Shown: positions 28,963-38,175, counted from the first letter of the stretch. The stretch: 63,369 nucleotides of DNA from DAIDKA01 sp036498905 (GCA_036498905.1 DASYER010000145.1:1-63369), one strand, 5' to 3'. Numbers and translations: made by a program. Notes: generated from the sequence alone by a model not told the origin.

Positions 28963-29865
28963 ATGGCGATGCGGGCACTCATCCCACGCGAAGGGTCGGC
29001 CCCGGTCCGGGACCGACTGCTGATGACCCTGTTCATCGCCGCCCTGATCCACGGCATGCTCATCCTGGGTCTGACCTTTGCCGGGAGCGGCAGCCACGAC
29101 AACACCGCCCGGGGCCTCGATGTACTGCTGACCTCCGATGAACTGCCGACCGCGCAAAGCAACCCGAACGCGGCCTACCTCGCGCAGCGCACGCAGCTGG
29201 GCTCCGGTAATACCTCCGCTCCGGTGGTCGCGCACAACGAGGCGAGCCCCGCCTCACCTCCGGTCCATACCGGGGTGGCCGAGGGCAAGAGCCTGACCAG
29301 TTCGGCGCCGGCGGCGAGCCGGGCCGATGACCCGGTGGTGAGCACCGTCGCCCAGCGCACCGACATCCGCTATTTCTCGGCCGTGCAGGGCGACACCGGA
29401 GCCACCCGGGAGCAGCCCCTTGCGGTGGATCTCGTCGCCCCGCCGCGCCCGACCGACGGTGATACCGGCGCGGTGCAGCTGCGTGGCCCGCAGCGCACGC
29501 AGCTGTGGATCACCCCCGACACGCGCGAGTCCATCGTCGCCCCCTACCTGGACAACTGGCGACGGCGGGTCGAACGCATCGGCACCCTCAACTATCCGAC
29601 GGCGGCGAAGCGCGCCGGTGTCCAGGCCAGCCCGGTGCTCGAGGTCTCCATCGCCGCGGACGGCCATCTCGCCAAGGCCGAAATCCTCACCACCAGCGGC
29701 TATCCGGATCTGGATGCCGCGGCACTGGCCATTCTCAAGCTCGCGAGCCCGTTCGATCCGTTTCCGCCGGATCTGGCCGCGCGCTATCAATCCTTGAGTT
29801 TCGCCTACGAATGGCAGTTCACCGGCGGCCGGGTCGCGCGCGGCCCCCTCTCCGTGGTTCCTTGA
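28963..29865 (+). CDS. TonB-family energy transducer
   Basis: 300 aa: short cytoplasmic start, one membrane helix (LLMTLFIAALIHGMLILGL), a long polar linker, and a C-terminal TonB fold (LNYPTAAKRAGV, TSGYPDLDAAALAIL). This gshB-adjacent TonB-like protein is conserved across gammaproteobacteria; an ortholog in Pseudomonas, TonB3, has been linked to twitching motility, which fits the surroundings. No exbB/exbD here. Confidence 0.88.
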   Translation: MAMRALIPREGSAPVRDRLLMTLFIAALIHGMLILGLTFAGSGSHDNTARGLDVLLTSDELPTAQSNPNAAYLAQRTQLGSGNTSAPVVAHNEASPASPPVHTGVAEGKSLTSSAPAASRADDPVVSTVAQRTDIRYFSAVQGDTGATREQPLAVDLVAPPRPTDGDTGAVQLRGPQRTQLWITPDTRESIVAPYLDNWRRRVERIGTLNYPTAAKRAGVQASPVLEVSIAADGHLAKAEILTTSGYPDLDAAALAILKLASPFDPFPPDLAARYQSLSFAYEWQFTGGRVARGPLSVVP

Positions 29866-29896
29866 GCCCTCCGCCGCGTGCCGCCATACTCTTCGC

Positions 29897-30457
29897 GTGA
29901 CCCAGACCAGCTATACCAACCACCTGCTCATCGCGATGCCGGCGCTCACCGACAGTGACTTTTCGCATTCGGTGACGCTGGTTTGCGAGCACAGCGACAA
30001 GGGAGCCCTGGGGCTGGTCCTCAACAAGCCCTCGCCGATGATGCTGCGCGATGTGCTCTCGCAGATGAAACTTGCGCCCCGCGACGATGAGATCGGCGCG
30101 CAGGCGGTGCTGTGCGGCGGCCCGGTACGCACCGACCGTGGCTTCGTCGTGCATCGCCCGGGCGGTGAGTGGGATTCGACCCACAAGGTCTCCGAGCTCA
30201 TTCAGATCACCACCTCGCGCGATGTGCTGGCCGCGATGGCCCGCGGCGAAGGTCCCGGCGATGCCTATGTCGCCTTGGGGTTCGCCCGCTGGGATGCCGG
30301 CCAGCTGGAACGCGAGATCCGCGACAACTCCTGGCTGCCGGTGCCGGCGGACGAGCGCCTGATGTTCGATCTGCCCTTTACGAAGCGCTGGCAGGCCTCC
30401 TGGCAGTTCCTGGGCGTCGATGTGGAGAAGCTGAGCCTCACAGCTGGCAATGCCTGA
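29897..30457 (+). CDS. yqgE: YqgE/AlgH family protein
   Basis: 186 aa beginning with GTG 29897. Family hallmarks: NHLLIAMPALTDSDFSHSVT, GALGLVLNKPS, CGGPVRTDRGFVVHR. Biochemical role unsettled; in Pseudomonas AlgH was named for effects on alginate. It overlaps ruvX by 8 nt, the usual pairing. Confidence 0.93.
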   Translation: MTQTSYTNHLLIAMPALTDSDFSHSVTLVCEHSDKGALGLVLNKPSPMMLRDVLSQMKLAPRDDEIGAQAVLCGGPVRTDRGFVVHRPGGEWDSTHKVSELIQITTSRDVLAAMARGEGPGDAYVALGFARWDAGQLEREIRDNSWLPVPADERLMFDLPFTKRWQASWQFLGVDVEKLSLTAGNA

Positions 30458-30911
30458 GTCGGGCGCAACCGGTCCACGCATCGCGCTCGCCTTCGACTAT
30501 GGTCGGCGGCGCATCGGCATGGCCTCCGGCGACACCCTCACGGCGACGGCCGCGCCGCGACCGGCCATCACCGCCCAGGACGGGGTGCCGGACTGGGGCG
30601 CCGTGGCCCGGGAGATCCGGGCGCTCGCCCCGCACGTGCTGGTGGTCGGCGTCCCCTATAATGCCGACGGCAGCGATGGCAGCACGGCGCAGGCCGCGCG
30701 CGAGTTCGGCGCGCAGCTTGCGGCGCGCTTCGCGCTGCCGGTGGAGCATGTCGATGAACACGGCTCCTCCATCGAAGCCGGGCGCGCGCTCAAGGAGCAG
30801 CGCGCCAGCGGGCAACGCCGCCGCCGCGTGCAACGTGAAGACATTGATAGCGCCGCTGCCGCCGTCATCCTGACGCGGTGGCTCGCTGGAGAAGGGGACC
30901 GCAAGTCGTGA
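30450..30911 (+). CDS. ruvX: Putative pre-16S rRNA nuclease / Holliday junction resolvase-like (RuvX)
   Basis: 153 aa RNase H-fold protein. FDYGRRRIGMASGD carries the first catalytic Asp; VVGVPYNADGS and the DIDSAAAAVIL segment follow. E. coli YqgF processes the 16S 5' end. Overlaps yqgE (8 nt) and pyrB (GTGA, 4 nt), the same order as in Pseudomonas. Confidence 0.92.
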   Translation: MPESGATGPRIALAFDYGRRRIGMASGDTLTATAAPRPAITAQDGVPDWGAVAREIRALAPHVLVVGVPYNADGSDGSTAQAAREFGAQLAARFALPVEHVDEHGSSIEAGRALKEQRASGQRRRRVQREDIDSAAAAVILTRWLAGEGDRKS

Positions 30912-31888
30912 CCGAAACCACCGTGACCACCCGCGCCATCACCCCCCAGCTGCGCGAGAACGGCCACCTGCGCCACCTGCTGACCCTCGCGGGCCTGGAA
31001 CCGGCGGTGCTCACGCACCTGCTGGACCGCTCGCAATCCTACGTCCGTGAGCTGGGCGAGCCGCCGCCGGCGACGCGCGACCTCGCGGGCGTCACGGTCG
31101 CAAATCTGTTCACCGAACCCTCGACCCGCACCCGCGTGTCATTCGAACTGGCCGCCAAGCGGCTCGGCGCGGATGTCGTCAACCTGGAGCTGCAGTTGTC
31201 CTCGCGCGTCAAGGGCGAGAGCATGCTCGACACGATCTACACGCTCGAAGCCGTGCACGTGGACGTGCTGGTGATCCGCGATGCCGAGGAAGGCATTCCC
31301 GGGCTGGTCGCCGATCATGTGCGGCCGCATGTGAGCGTGCTCTCGGCTGGCGAGGCGCATGTGGCCCATCCGACCCAGGGCCTGCTCGATGCCCTGACCA
31401 TCCGGCAGCGCAAGCCGGATTTCTCGCAGCTCGCGGTCGCCATCGTCGGCGACGTGCGCCATTCACGCGTCGCACGCTCCGCCTATCACATCCTGACCGC
31501 GCTGGGCGTGGGCGAGCTGCGCATCGTCGCCCCGCCGGTGTTCATGCCGGAGCCGGGTGAATTCCCCGGCTGCGCCCGCCATACGACGCTGGCGAAGGGG
31601 CTGAAGGATGCGGATGTGATCATGATGCTGCGCATCCAGAAGGAGCGCATGAGTCAGGCGTCCCTGCCCGACGCGGACCGCTATTTCGCCAAGTACGGCC
31701 TGACGCCCGAGCGGCTGCAGCTGGCCAAGCCGGATGCGATGGTCATGCACCCGCAGCCGATGAACCGGGGTATCGAGATCGCCTCGGATGTCGCCGACGG
31801 CCCGCAGTCGGCCATTCGCGATCAGGTGCGCAACGGCGTCGCCGTGCGCATGGCCATTCTCGCCGAGGTCATCCTCAACCGAAGTTGA
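30908..31888 (+). CDS. pyrB: Aspartate carbamoyltransferase catalytic chain
   Basis: Second step of UMP synthesis: carbamoyl phosphate plus aspartate. Carbamoyl-phosphate loop FTEPSTRTRVSFE, the VAHPTQGLLDAL motif, and MHPQPMNRGIEI at the C-terminus. GTG 30908 overlaps the ruvX stop; 326 aa. pyrR is missing between ruvX and pyrB and no pyrC follows, unlike Pseudomonas; the next gene is convergent and overlaps by 14 bp. Confidence 0.96.
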   Translation: MTETTVTTRAITPQLRENGHLRHLLTLAGLEPAVLTHLLDRSQSYVRELGEPPPATRDLAGVTVANLFTEPSTRTRVSFELAAKRLGADVVNLELQLSSRVKGESMLDTIYTLEAVHVDVLVIRDAEEGIPGLVADHVRPHVSVLSAGEAHVAHPTQGLLDALTIRQRKPDFSQLAVAIVGDVRHSRVARSAYHILTALGVGELRIVAPPVFMPEPGEFPGCARHTTLAKGLKDADVIMMLRIQKERMSQASLPDADRYFAKYGLTPERLQLAKPDAMVMHPQPMNRGIEIASDVADGPQSAIRDQVRNGVAVRMAILAEVILNRS

Positions 31889-33029
31889 TCTTGGTCTCGA
31901 GGTTGGCGCGCGAGTCGGCGTGCATCAGCGCCTCATCCAGGGTGACGCGGTTCTGCTTCACGAGGCCATGCAGGGCGACATCGAAGCTCTGCACGCCGCG
32001 CTCGCCGCTGGCAATGATGGCCTCCTTGATGGCCATCACATCGCCCTTCTTGACCAGCTCGCCGATATGCGGGGTGTTCAGCATCACTTCGACCGCCGCG
32101 ACGCGCTTGCCGTCCTTGCCCATGACCAGGCGCTGCGCCATCACGGCGCGCAGGTACTGCGAGAGGTCCAGGAAGATCTGGTTGTGCTGCTCGCGCGGGA
32201 ACATGTTGATGATGCGATCGAGCGTCTCGGCGCAGTTGTTGGCGTGCAGGGTGGCCAGCACCAGGTGGCCGGTACCGGAAAGGTTGATCGCCGCCTCCAT
32301 GCTCTCCTTGTCGCGGATTTCACCGACCAGGATGACATCGGGCGCCGCACGCATGACGCTGCGCAGGGCGCGGGCAAAGGACTTGGTGTCCAGCCCGACC
32401 TCGCGCTGATTGACGATGGAGCGCTTGTTGGTGTGCAGGAACTCGATCGGATCCTCGATGGTCACGATGTGATCCGAGGACCCCTCGTTGCGATGGTTGA
32501 TCATCGCCGCGATGGTCGTGGACTTGCCCGAGCCGGTCGCCCCGACCACCAGCACCAGTCCTCGTTTGAGCATGATCAGGTCACGCATGACCTCCGGCAG
32601 GTTCAAGGACTCCAGGCGCGGCATATCGGCCGTGATATAGCGCAGCACCACGGCCGGATAGCCGCGCTGCATGAAAATGTTGACGCGAAAACGGCCCAGA
32701 CCGGGCCGGGAGATCGCAAAGTCGATCTCCAGCTCTTCCTGGAAGCGCTCACGCTGCTCCTGGCTCATCAGTCCCAGGGCGGTCTGGCGTACGACCTCCG
32801 GGGTCAGCACGTTCTTGTTGACCGGAAAAATCTGGCCTTCGATCTTGATCTTGATGGGCGCGTTGGCCGTGAAGAACAGGTCCGAGGCCTTCTTCTCGAC
32901 CATCAGCTTGAACAGCGGCTTGGTGTTCAGGACGGTCTGCGCGGGCGACTCGGCGCCGGCCGGACCCTGCGCGGCGCGCAACTCCGGCCCCTCCGGTTCC
33001 GGAAGCAGATCGTCGCTGGCCGCGTTCAC
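31875..33029 (-). CDS. Third PilT/PilU-family type IV pilus retraction ATPase
   Basis: 384 aa hexameric secretion ATPase. Walker A VGATGSGKSTT, Walker B region DVILVGEIRDKESME, and the His box GHLVLATLHANN are intact. The N-terminus has a 40-residue Pro/Ala-rich extension before LMVEKKASDLFFT. It resembles both neighbours but is clearly a separate paralogue: the Asp/Arg box and C-terminal segment differ from PilU at 33026. Overlaps pilU by 4 nt, so it is the last gene of a pilT-pilU-pilT3 unit. Confidence 0.85.
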   Translation of the reverse strand: MNAASDDLLPEPEGPELRAAQGPAGAESPAQTVLNTKPLFKLMVEKKASDLFFTANAPIKIKIEGQIFPVNKNVLTPEVVRQTALGLMSQEQRERFQEELEIDFAISRPGLGRFRVNIFMQRGYPAVVLRYITADMPRLESLNLPEVMRDLIMLKRGLVLVVGATGSGKSTTIAAMINHRNEGSSDHIVTIEDPIEFLHTNKRSIVNQREVGLDTKSFARALRSVMRAAPDVILVGEIRDKESMEAAINLSGTGHLVLATLHANNCAETLDRIINMFPREQHNQIFLDLSQYLRAVMAQRLVMGKDGKRVAAVEVMLNTPHIGELVKKGDVMAIKEAIIASGERGVQSFDVALHGLVKQNRVTLDEALMHADSRANLETKINFG

Positions 33030-34183
33030 AGGTGCTTGCCTCCGCCGTCGCCTTCCTCGGCGATGGACAGGCCGCCATCGCCCGCATCGACATGCTCGCG
33101 CCGGCTTTCCAGCTTGATGCGCAGGCGCAGCTCGTTCTTGGAGTCCGCATTGCGCAGCGCGTCCTCGTAGGAAATGTAGCCGCCCTCGTACAGCTCGTAG
33201 AGCGACTGGTCGAAGGTGCGCATGCCTAAGCGCGTGGAGCGCGACATGACTTCCTTGATCTTGGCCACTTCGCCCTTGAAGATCAGGTCCTGGATCAGGG
33301 GCGAGTTGAGCATGATCTCGGTCGCGGCGATCCGGCCCCCGCCCGACTCGCGCGGAATCAGCCGCTGCGAGATGAAGGCGCGGGTATTGAGCGACAGGTC
33401 CATGAGCAGCTGTTCGCGCCGCTCATCGGGGAAGAAGTTGATGATGCGATCCAGCGCCTGGTTGGCGCTGTTGGCATGCAGCGTGGCCAGCACCAGGTGG
33501 CCGGTTTCGGCGAACTGGATGGCGTATTCCATGGTCTCGCGGTCGCGCACCTCACCGATGAGGATGACATCCGGGGCCTGGCGCAGGGTGTTCTTGAGCG
33601 CCGCATGCCAGGTCTCGGTGTCCACGCCCACTTCACGGTGCGTGATCACGCAGCCCTTGTGGTGGTGTACGTATTCGACCGGATCTTCGATGGTGACGAT
33701 GTGATGCTTGGTGTTCTCGTTGCGGTGGCCGACCATGGCCGCAAGCGAGGTCGATTTGCCCGAACCGGTGCCGCCGACGATCATGACCAGCCCGCGCTTG
33801 GTCAGGGCGACTTCCTTCAGGATCGGCGGCAGATCCAGCTCCTCGAAGCTGGGGATCTTGGCGTTGATCAGGCGGATGACGGCGCCGACCGCGGCCTGCT
33901 GCACGAACGCGCTGACGCGAAAGCGCCCGATGCCCGGCGGGGAAATGGCGAAATTGCATTCCTTGGTGGCATCGAACTCCTTGGTCTGCCGATCGCTCAT
34001 GATGGCGCGCACCAGGGTCGCGGACTGATCGGCGGTGAGCGCACGATCGCTCTGCGGCCGCACTTCACCGTCGATCTTGATGGCGGGCGGAAACCCCGCC
34101 GTGATGAACAGGTCGGAAGCCTTCTTTTCAGTGACGCGACGCAGCAGGTCCTGCATCAGCTTGATGGCTTGATCGCGATCCAT
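33026..34183 (-). CDS. pilU: PilU, type IV pilus retraction ATPase accessory
   Basis: 385 aa. Best fit to PilU by KKASDLFITAGFPPAIK, ECNFAISPPGIGRFRVSAF, LKNTLRQAPDVILIGEVRDR and the C-terminal ISYEDALRNADSKNELRL. Walker A is VGGTGSGKST; the His box is GHLVLATLHAN. In Pseudomonas PilU works with PilT to retract pili. It lies 30 bp after pilT. Confidence 0.9.
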   Translation of the reverse strand: MDRDQAIKLMQDLLRRVTEKKASDLFITAGFPPAIKIDGEVRPQSDRALTADQSATLVRAIMSDRQTKEFDATKECNFAISPPGIGRFRVSAFVQQAAVGAVIRLINAKIPSFEELDLPPILKEVALTKRGLVMIVGGTGSGKSTSLAAMVGHRNENTKHHIVTIEDPVEYVHHHKGCVITHREVGVDTETWHAALKNTLRQAPDVILIGEVRDRETMEYAIQFAETGHLVLATLHANSANQALDRIINFFPDERREQLLMDLSLNTRAFISQRLIPRESGGGRIAATEIMLNSPLIQDLIFKGEVAKIKEVMSRSTRLGMRTFDQSLYELYEGGYISYEDALRNADSKNELRLRIKLESRREHVDAGDGGLSIAEEGDGGGKHL

Positions 34184-34213
34184 AGTGTTGGTCCTTGAGG
34201 CGCCGTGCGTGTC

Positions 34214-35254
34214 TTACAGGGCGTCCTTGTTGGAGGCCTTGTAACGCGCCTCCTCCTTGCTTACCAAGCCCTTGGACACCATGTCGGTGAGGCATTGATC
34301 CAGGGTCTGCATTCCCAGCGCCTGGCCGGTCTGGATGGCCGAGAACATCTGGGCAATCTTGCCTTCACGGATCAGATTGCGGATGGCCGGGGTGCCGATC
34401 ATGATTTCATGAGCGGCGATGCGGCCGCCGCCGTTCTTCTTCAGCAGCGTCTGGGAGATGACCGCGCGCAGGCTCTCGGAGAGCATGGAGCGGACCATTT
34501 CCTTTTCGGCGGCCGGGAACACGTCCACGATACGGTCGATGGTCTTCGCCGCCGAACTGGTGTGCAGGGTGCCGAATACGAGGTGTCCGGTCTCCGCGGC
34601 CGAGAGGGCCAGGCGGATGGTCTCCAGGTCGCGCATTTCGCCGACCAGCACCACGTCCGGGTCTTCGCGCAGCGCCGAGCGCAGCGCTTCGGAGAAGCCG
34701 AGCGTGTCGCGATGCACTTCGCGCTGATTGATCAGACAGCGCTTGGATTCGTGCACGAACTCGATCGGATCCTCGATGGTGATGATGTGATCGGGGCGAT
34801 TGTCGTTGACATGATTGACCATGCCCGCGAGTGTGGTGGACTTGCCCGATCCGGTCGGTCCGGTGACCAGCACCAGGCCGCGCGGCAGCATGCACAGGTC
34901 GCGGAAGATCTTCGGGCAGGCCAGATCATCGAGGGTGAGGATCAGCGACGGAATGGTGCGGAACACGGCGCCGGCACCGCGGTTCTGGTTGAAGGCATTG
35001 ACGCGGAAGCGCGCCAGCTTCGGAATTTCGAAGGAGAAGTCGGTCTCGAAGAATTCCTCGTACGCCTTGCGCTGCTTGTCGTTCATGATGTCGTACACCA
35101 TGCTGTGCACTTCCTTGTGGGCAAGCGCCGGCATGTTGATACGTTTCATGTCGCCATCGACGCGGATCATCGGCGGAACGCCCGCGGACAGATGCAGGTC
35201 CGAGGCGCTGTTCTTCACTGCGAACGCGAGCAGCTGCGCAATGTCTACGGCCAT
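34214..35254 (-). CDS. pilT: PilT, type IV pilus retraction ATPase
   Basis: Depolymerises pilin to retract pili for twitching motility. 346 aa from ATG 35254, preceded by GAGGAA. Signatures: LLAFAVKNSASDLHLSAG, Walker A GPTGSGKSTT, LREDPDVVLVGEMRDLETI, GHLVFGTLHTSSAAKTIDR, and AIRNLIREGKIAQM, which is diagnostic for true PilT. The ORF continues upstream to 35509 but that part overlaps the divergent yggS. Confidence 0.95.
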   Translation of the reverse strand: MAVDIAQLLAFAVKNSASDLHLSAGVPPMIRVDGDMKRINMPALAHKEVHSMVYDIMNDKQRKAYEEFFETDFSFEIPKLARFRVNAFNQNRGAGAVFRTIPSLILTLDDLACPKIFRDLCMLPRGLVLVTGPTGSGKSTTLAGMVNHVNDNRPDHIITIEDPIEFVHESKRCLINQREVHRDTLGFSEALRSALREDPDVVLVGEMRDLETIRLALSAAETGHLVFGTLHTSSAAKTIDRIVDVFPAAEKEMVRSMLSESLRAVISQTLLKKNGGGRIAAHEIMIGTPAIRNLIREGKIAQMFSAIQTGQALGMQTLDQCLTDMVSKGLVSKEEARYKASNKDAL

Positions 35255-35372
35255 TGAAGTTCCTCGAGGGACGGCTGGCGCGACGCAAACAGGCATGCCG
35301 AACACAGCTGTAAGTGGCGCGAAACATACGAAAAACGCTGGTTGAGTATAGCGGAGGGCTTGCCCATCCCAT

Positions 35373-36125
35373 ATGTTAATAGATCCACAGAATTCACTAC
35401 CGCCGCAGCGCTTCGCCGAGAATCTCGCCCGCATCCGCGCGCGGATCCGCACTGCCGCATTGGAATCCGGCCGGAGTGTGGACCAGATCACACTCGTAGG
35501 CGCCAGCAAGGGGCAGTCCGCGGCGGCCCTCGATGTGGCCTGCTCCGCAGGGTTGCGTGATTTCGGCGAAAGTTACGTCCAGGACGCCATGCCGAAAATG
35601 GCGGCCCTGGCAGGAATCGACGCGCCCATCTGGCACTTCATCGGTGCGCTGCAGGCCAACAAAACCCGTGCCGTGGCAGAGAACTTCGCGTGGGTCCATG
35701 CCATCGACCGGCTGCGCATTGCCGAGCGGCTCTCGGAACAGCGTCCCTTCCATGCACCGGCGTTGAATGTCTGCGTGCAGGTCAATATCGGCGCTGAAGG
35801 CAGCAAGGGGGGCGTCGCGCCGACCGCACTGCGGCAGCTGCTGCGCGAAATCGCCGCGCTCCCGCGCCTGAAACTGCGCGGACTGATGTGTCTGCCGCCG
35901 CCTGAACGGGATCCTATGCGCCAGCGTTATTGGCTGCATCAGCTGCGCGAATTGTTTGAGAGCGTGAACGCGGACGGTGCGGGACTCGACACACTGTCGA
36001 TGGGCATGAGCTCGGATCTGGAGGCCGCGGTGCAGGAGGGGGCAACTTTGCTGCGCATCGGCACCGCGCTATTCGGTCCGCGCGTGGCGCCGCCAAGCCC
36101 CAGCCATATACAATCCCCGCGATGA
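35373..36125 (+). CDS. yggS: YggS family PLP-binding protein
   Basis: 250 aa PLP-homeostasis protein (PLPBP/YggS) with an alanine-racemase-like barrel. The PLP lysine is in LVGASKGQS, followed by RDFGESYVQDA, WHFIGALQANKTR and SMGMSSDLEAAV. The pilT/yggS/proC/yggT order is conserved. It overlaps proC by 4 nt. Confidence 0.93.
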   Translation: MLIDPQNSLPPQRFAENLARIRARIRTAALESGRSVDQITLVGASKGQSAAALDVACSAGLRDFGESYVQDAMPKMAALAGIDAPIWHFIGALQANKTRAVAENFAWVHAIDRLRIAERLSEQRPFHAPALNVCVQVNIGAEGSKGGVAPTALRQLLREIAALPRLKLRGLMCLPPPERDPMRQRYWLHQLRELFESVNADGAGLDTLSMGMSSDLEAAVQEGATLLRIGTALFGPRVAPPSPSHIQSPR

Positions 36126-36952
36126 ATTCACCTCGCATCGGCTTCGTGGGCGGCGGCAACATGGCGCGCGCGCTCATCGGCGGCCTCATCGGTCGTGGCA
36201 CCTCGGCCGCGCAGCTCAGTGTCGGTGAGCCGCAGCACGCAGCGCGCGAGTCGCTGGCGCGGGACTTCAAGGTGCGCGTCAGCGCCGACAATCACGCCGC
36301 GGTTGAAGGCTGCGACCTGGTCATCGTCGCGGTAAAACCGCAGGAAGCCGCGACGGTGCTCAAGGCGCTCGCACCGCAGCTGCAGGGGGCGCGAACGGTG
36401 CTGGTCTCGGTGGCCGCCGGGATCCAGATCGCCTCGCTGAGCGCCTGGGTGGGCGCGCGGGTGCCCGTCATCCGCACCATGCCCAATCGTCCGGCACTGA
36501 TCGGCGCGGGCGTGACCGGGATGTTCGCAGGTGCCGCCGCCAGCATGGAGCAACGCCGCCTGGCCGAGCAGACCCTGCAGGCTGCGGGACAGACCGTATG
36601 GGTGACGCGCGAATCGGATCTGGACATCGTCACGGCGCTGTCGGGCAGCGGACCTGCGTATTTCTTCCTGCTGGCCGAACTCATGATGCAGGCGGCCGTA
36701 GCGCAGGGCCTTGCACCGGAAGCCGCGCGTCTGTTGACCGTCGGCACCCTGCAGGGCGCCGGCGCGCTCGCGCGACTGTCGGACGGAGATCTTGGGCGCC
36801 TGCGCGCGGAGGTCACCTCCAAGGGCGGCACGACCGAGGCAGCACTGAACGCCTTTGCGGCGGCCGATCTGCGTGGCATCGTCGAGCGCGCGATGCAGGC
36901 CGCAAGCCAGCGCAGCCGCGAGCTGGCCGCCAGTTTTGGGGATGCCACCTAA
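36122..36952 (+). CDS. proC: Pyrroline-5-carboxylate reductase
   Basis: Last step of proline synthesis. Rossmann segment GFVGGGNMARALIGGL, then VRTMPN-type VIRTMPNRPALIG, and the active-site region ALSGSGPAYFFLL; the C-terminal LRAEVTSKGGTTEAAL is diagnostic. 276 aa. Directly abuts yggT. Confidence 0.96.
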   Translation: MNSPRIGFVGGGNMARALIGGLIGRGTSAAQLSVGEPQHAARESLARDFKVRVSADNHAAVEGCDLVIVAVKPQEAATVLKALAPQLQGARTVLVSVAAGIQIASLSAWVGARVPVIRTMPNRPALIGAGVTGMFAGAAASMEQRRLAEQTLQAAGQTVWVTRESDLDIVTALSGSGPAYFFLLAELMMQAAVAQGLAPEAARLLTVGTLQGAGALARLSDGDLGRLRAEVTSKGGTTEAALNAFAAADLRGIVERAMQAASQRSRELAASFGDAT

Positions 36953-37480
36953 TTGAACGCACTTTATTTTCTGGTCGATACGCTGCTGTCCCTGGCGCTG
37001 TACGTGGCGCTGCTGCGACTGCTCATGCAGTGGTCGCGCGCGGACTTCCGCAATCCTGTTGCGCAGGCGGTCGTGAAGGTCACCAACCCGCTGATCATGC
37101 CGTTGCGTCGGGTGCTGCCGCCGATCAACAAGATCGATACGGCCTCGGTGGTCACCGTCATCATCGTCGCCCTGGCCGAGGTGGCGCTGATGAGCATGGT
37201 GCGCGGGTACGGCATCCCGCCACCGCTGCTGCTGCTGCGGGTCGCGGCGCTGGAAATCGCCACTTCGGTGCTGTGGCTGTATTTTTACGCGATCTTTCTG
37301 TATGCACTGATGAGCCTGATCGCGCAGGGCTCGTACTCGCCGATGCAGCCGCTGCTGGCGAGTCTGTGCGAGCCGGTGCTCGCCCCGATTCGGCGCATCA
37401 TTCCGCCGATCGCAGGTCTTGACCTGTCACCACTGTGGGCGGGACTGCTCATTCAGGCCGTGCTGATCCTGCTACGCTGA
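36953..37480 (+). CDS. yggT: YggT family integral membrane protein
   Basis: 175 aa with two repeats of the YggT unit, each with a hydrophobic helix pair and a conserved NP...P.RR.(L/I)PPI segment (NPLIMPLRRVLPPINKID and EPVLAPIRRIIPPIAGLD). The start is TTG 36953, right after the proC stop. Function not settled; linked in other species to osmotic or division-related roles. Confidence 0.9.
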   Translation: MNALYFLVDTLLSLALYVALLRLLMQWSRADFRNPVAQAVVKVTNPLIMPLRRVLPPINKIDTASVVTVIIVALAEVALMSMVRGYGIPPPLLLLRVAALEIATSVLWLYFYAIFLYALMSLIAQGSYSPMQPLLASLCEPVLAPIRRIIPPIAGLDLSPLWAGLLIQAVLILLR

Positions 37481-37776
37481 TCGCACGTACCAACGCGTAA
37501 GTCCGAGGAAAACAGCCACTTGCAGCGTGGTGCTGACGCAGTGGATCGTGCACGCCGAGCGTGTGCGCATGCACGCAGCTGCGCTGCGCGCTGTCGGTGC
37601 AGCGGGCACGCACAAACCGCGCGCACACGCAAACACTGAAAAAAAAGGCACTTCAAGCGCAGCAGCACATCAGAAATAGCTTGCGAATGCGCGCCCATGT
37701 GCTATTTTTCCGCGCGAATCGTTATGCGCGGTGCGGACCGCGCGCTTGGGTTACAACGTTGGAGGAGTAGCAAAAC
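37481..37776. other. Intergenic region upstream of HU-like gene with alternating purine-pyrimidine tracts
   Basis: No gene is seen. The stretch has a long alternating purine-pyrimidine run GCGTGTGCGCATGCACGC (37558-37575) and a second near 37617-37630, sequences prone to Z-DNA. A weak promoter candidate is TTGCGA (37681-37686) with TATTTT (37703-37708), spacing 16. A good ribosome-binding site, GGAGGAG (37761-37767), precedes the HU start. Confidence 0.4.
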
Positions 37777-38091
37777 ATGGCGAAAAAGGGTGGCGCACCG
37801 ACCAAGTCGGAGATCCTGACTCAGATTTCGAAAGACACCGAACTGTCACGCAAGCAGGTCAGTGGCGTGTTCGATTCACTTAGCGGCGTGATCAAGAAGA
37901 GCCTGCGCAGCAATGGCCTGTTCACGATGCCCGGCCTTCTGAAGCTGAAGGTCGTCAAGAAGCCCGCCACCAAGGCGCGCGAGGGCGTGAATCCGTTCAC
38001 CGGCGAGAAGATGACGTTCAAGGCGAAGCCCGCGAGCAAGAAAGTGCGCGTGCTGCCGCTGAAGAGCCTGAAGAGCATGGTGAATTCCTGA
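37777..38091 (+). CDS. HU/IHF-family DNA-binding protein
   Basis: 104 aa basic protein. The HU fold is indicated by TKSEILTQISKDTELSRKQV and the DNA-arm region NPFTGEKMTFKAKPASKKVR; this replaces the GRNPQTG arm of typical HU. Lys-rich throughout. It resembles HU-like proteins of Xanthomonadaceae that differ from canonical HupB. Monocistronic: own ribosome-binding site, and a strong terminator 45 bp downstream. Confidence 0.88.
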   Translation: MAKKGGAPTKSEILTQISKDTELSRKQVSGVFDSLSGVIKKSLRSNGLFTMPGLLKLKVVKKPATKAREGVNPFTGEKMTFKAKPASKKVRVLPLKSLKSMVNS

Positions 38092-38136
38092 TCCACCAAT
38101 TCGGTCGGACCACGGCGGCCGTGCGGTAGGGTCAAT

Positions 38137-38175
38137 GGGCCCGGGTAAACTTCGCGTTTATTCGGGCCTTTGATT
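38137..38175 (+). terminator. Intrinsic terminator after HU-like gene
   Basis: Stem GGCCCGGGTAAAC (38138-38150) pairs with GTTTATTCGGGCC (38156-38168), 13 bp including two G-U pairs, with loop TTCGC, then TTTGATTT. It overlaps the last codon and stop of the convergent hydrolase gene, so it probably serves both directions. Confidence 0.72.
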
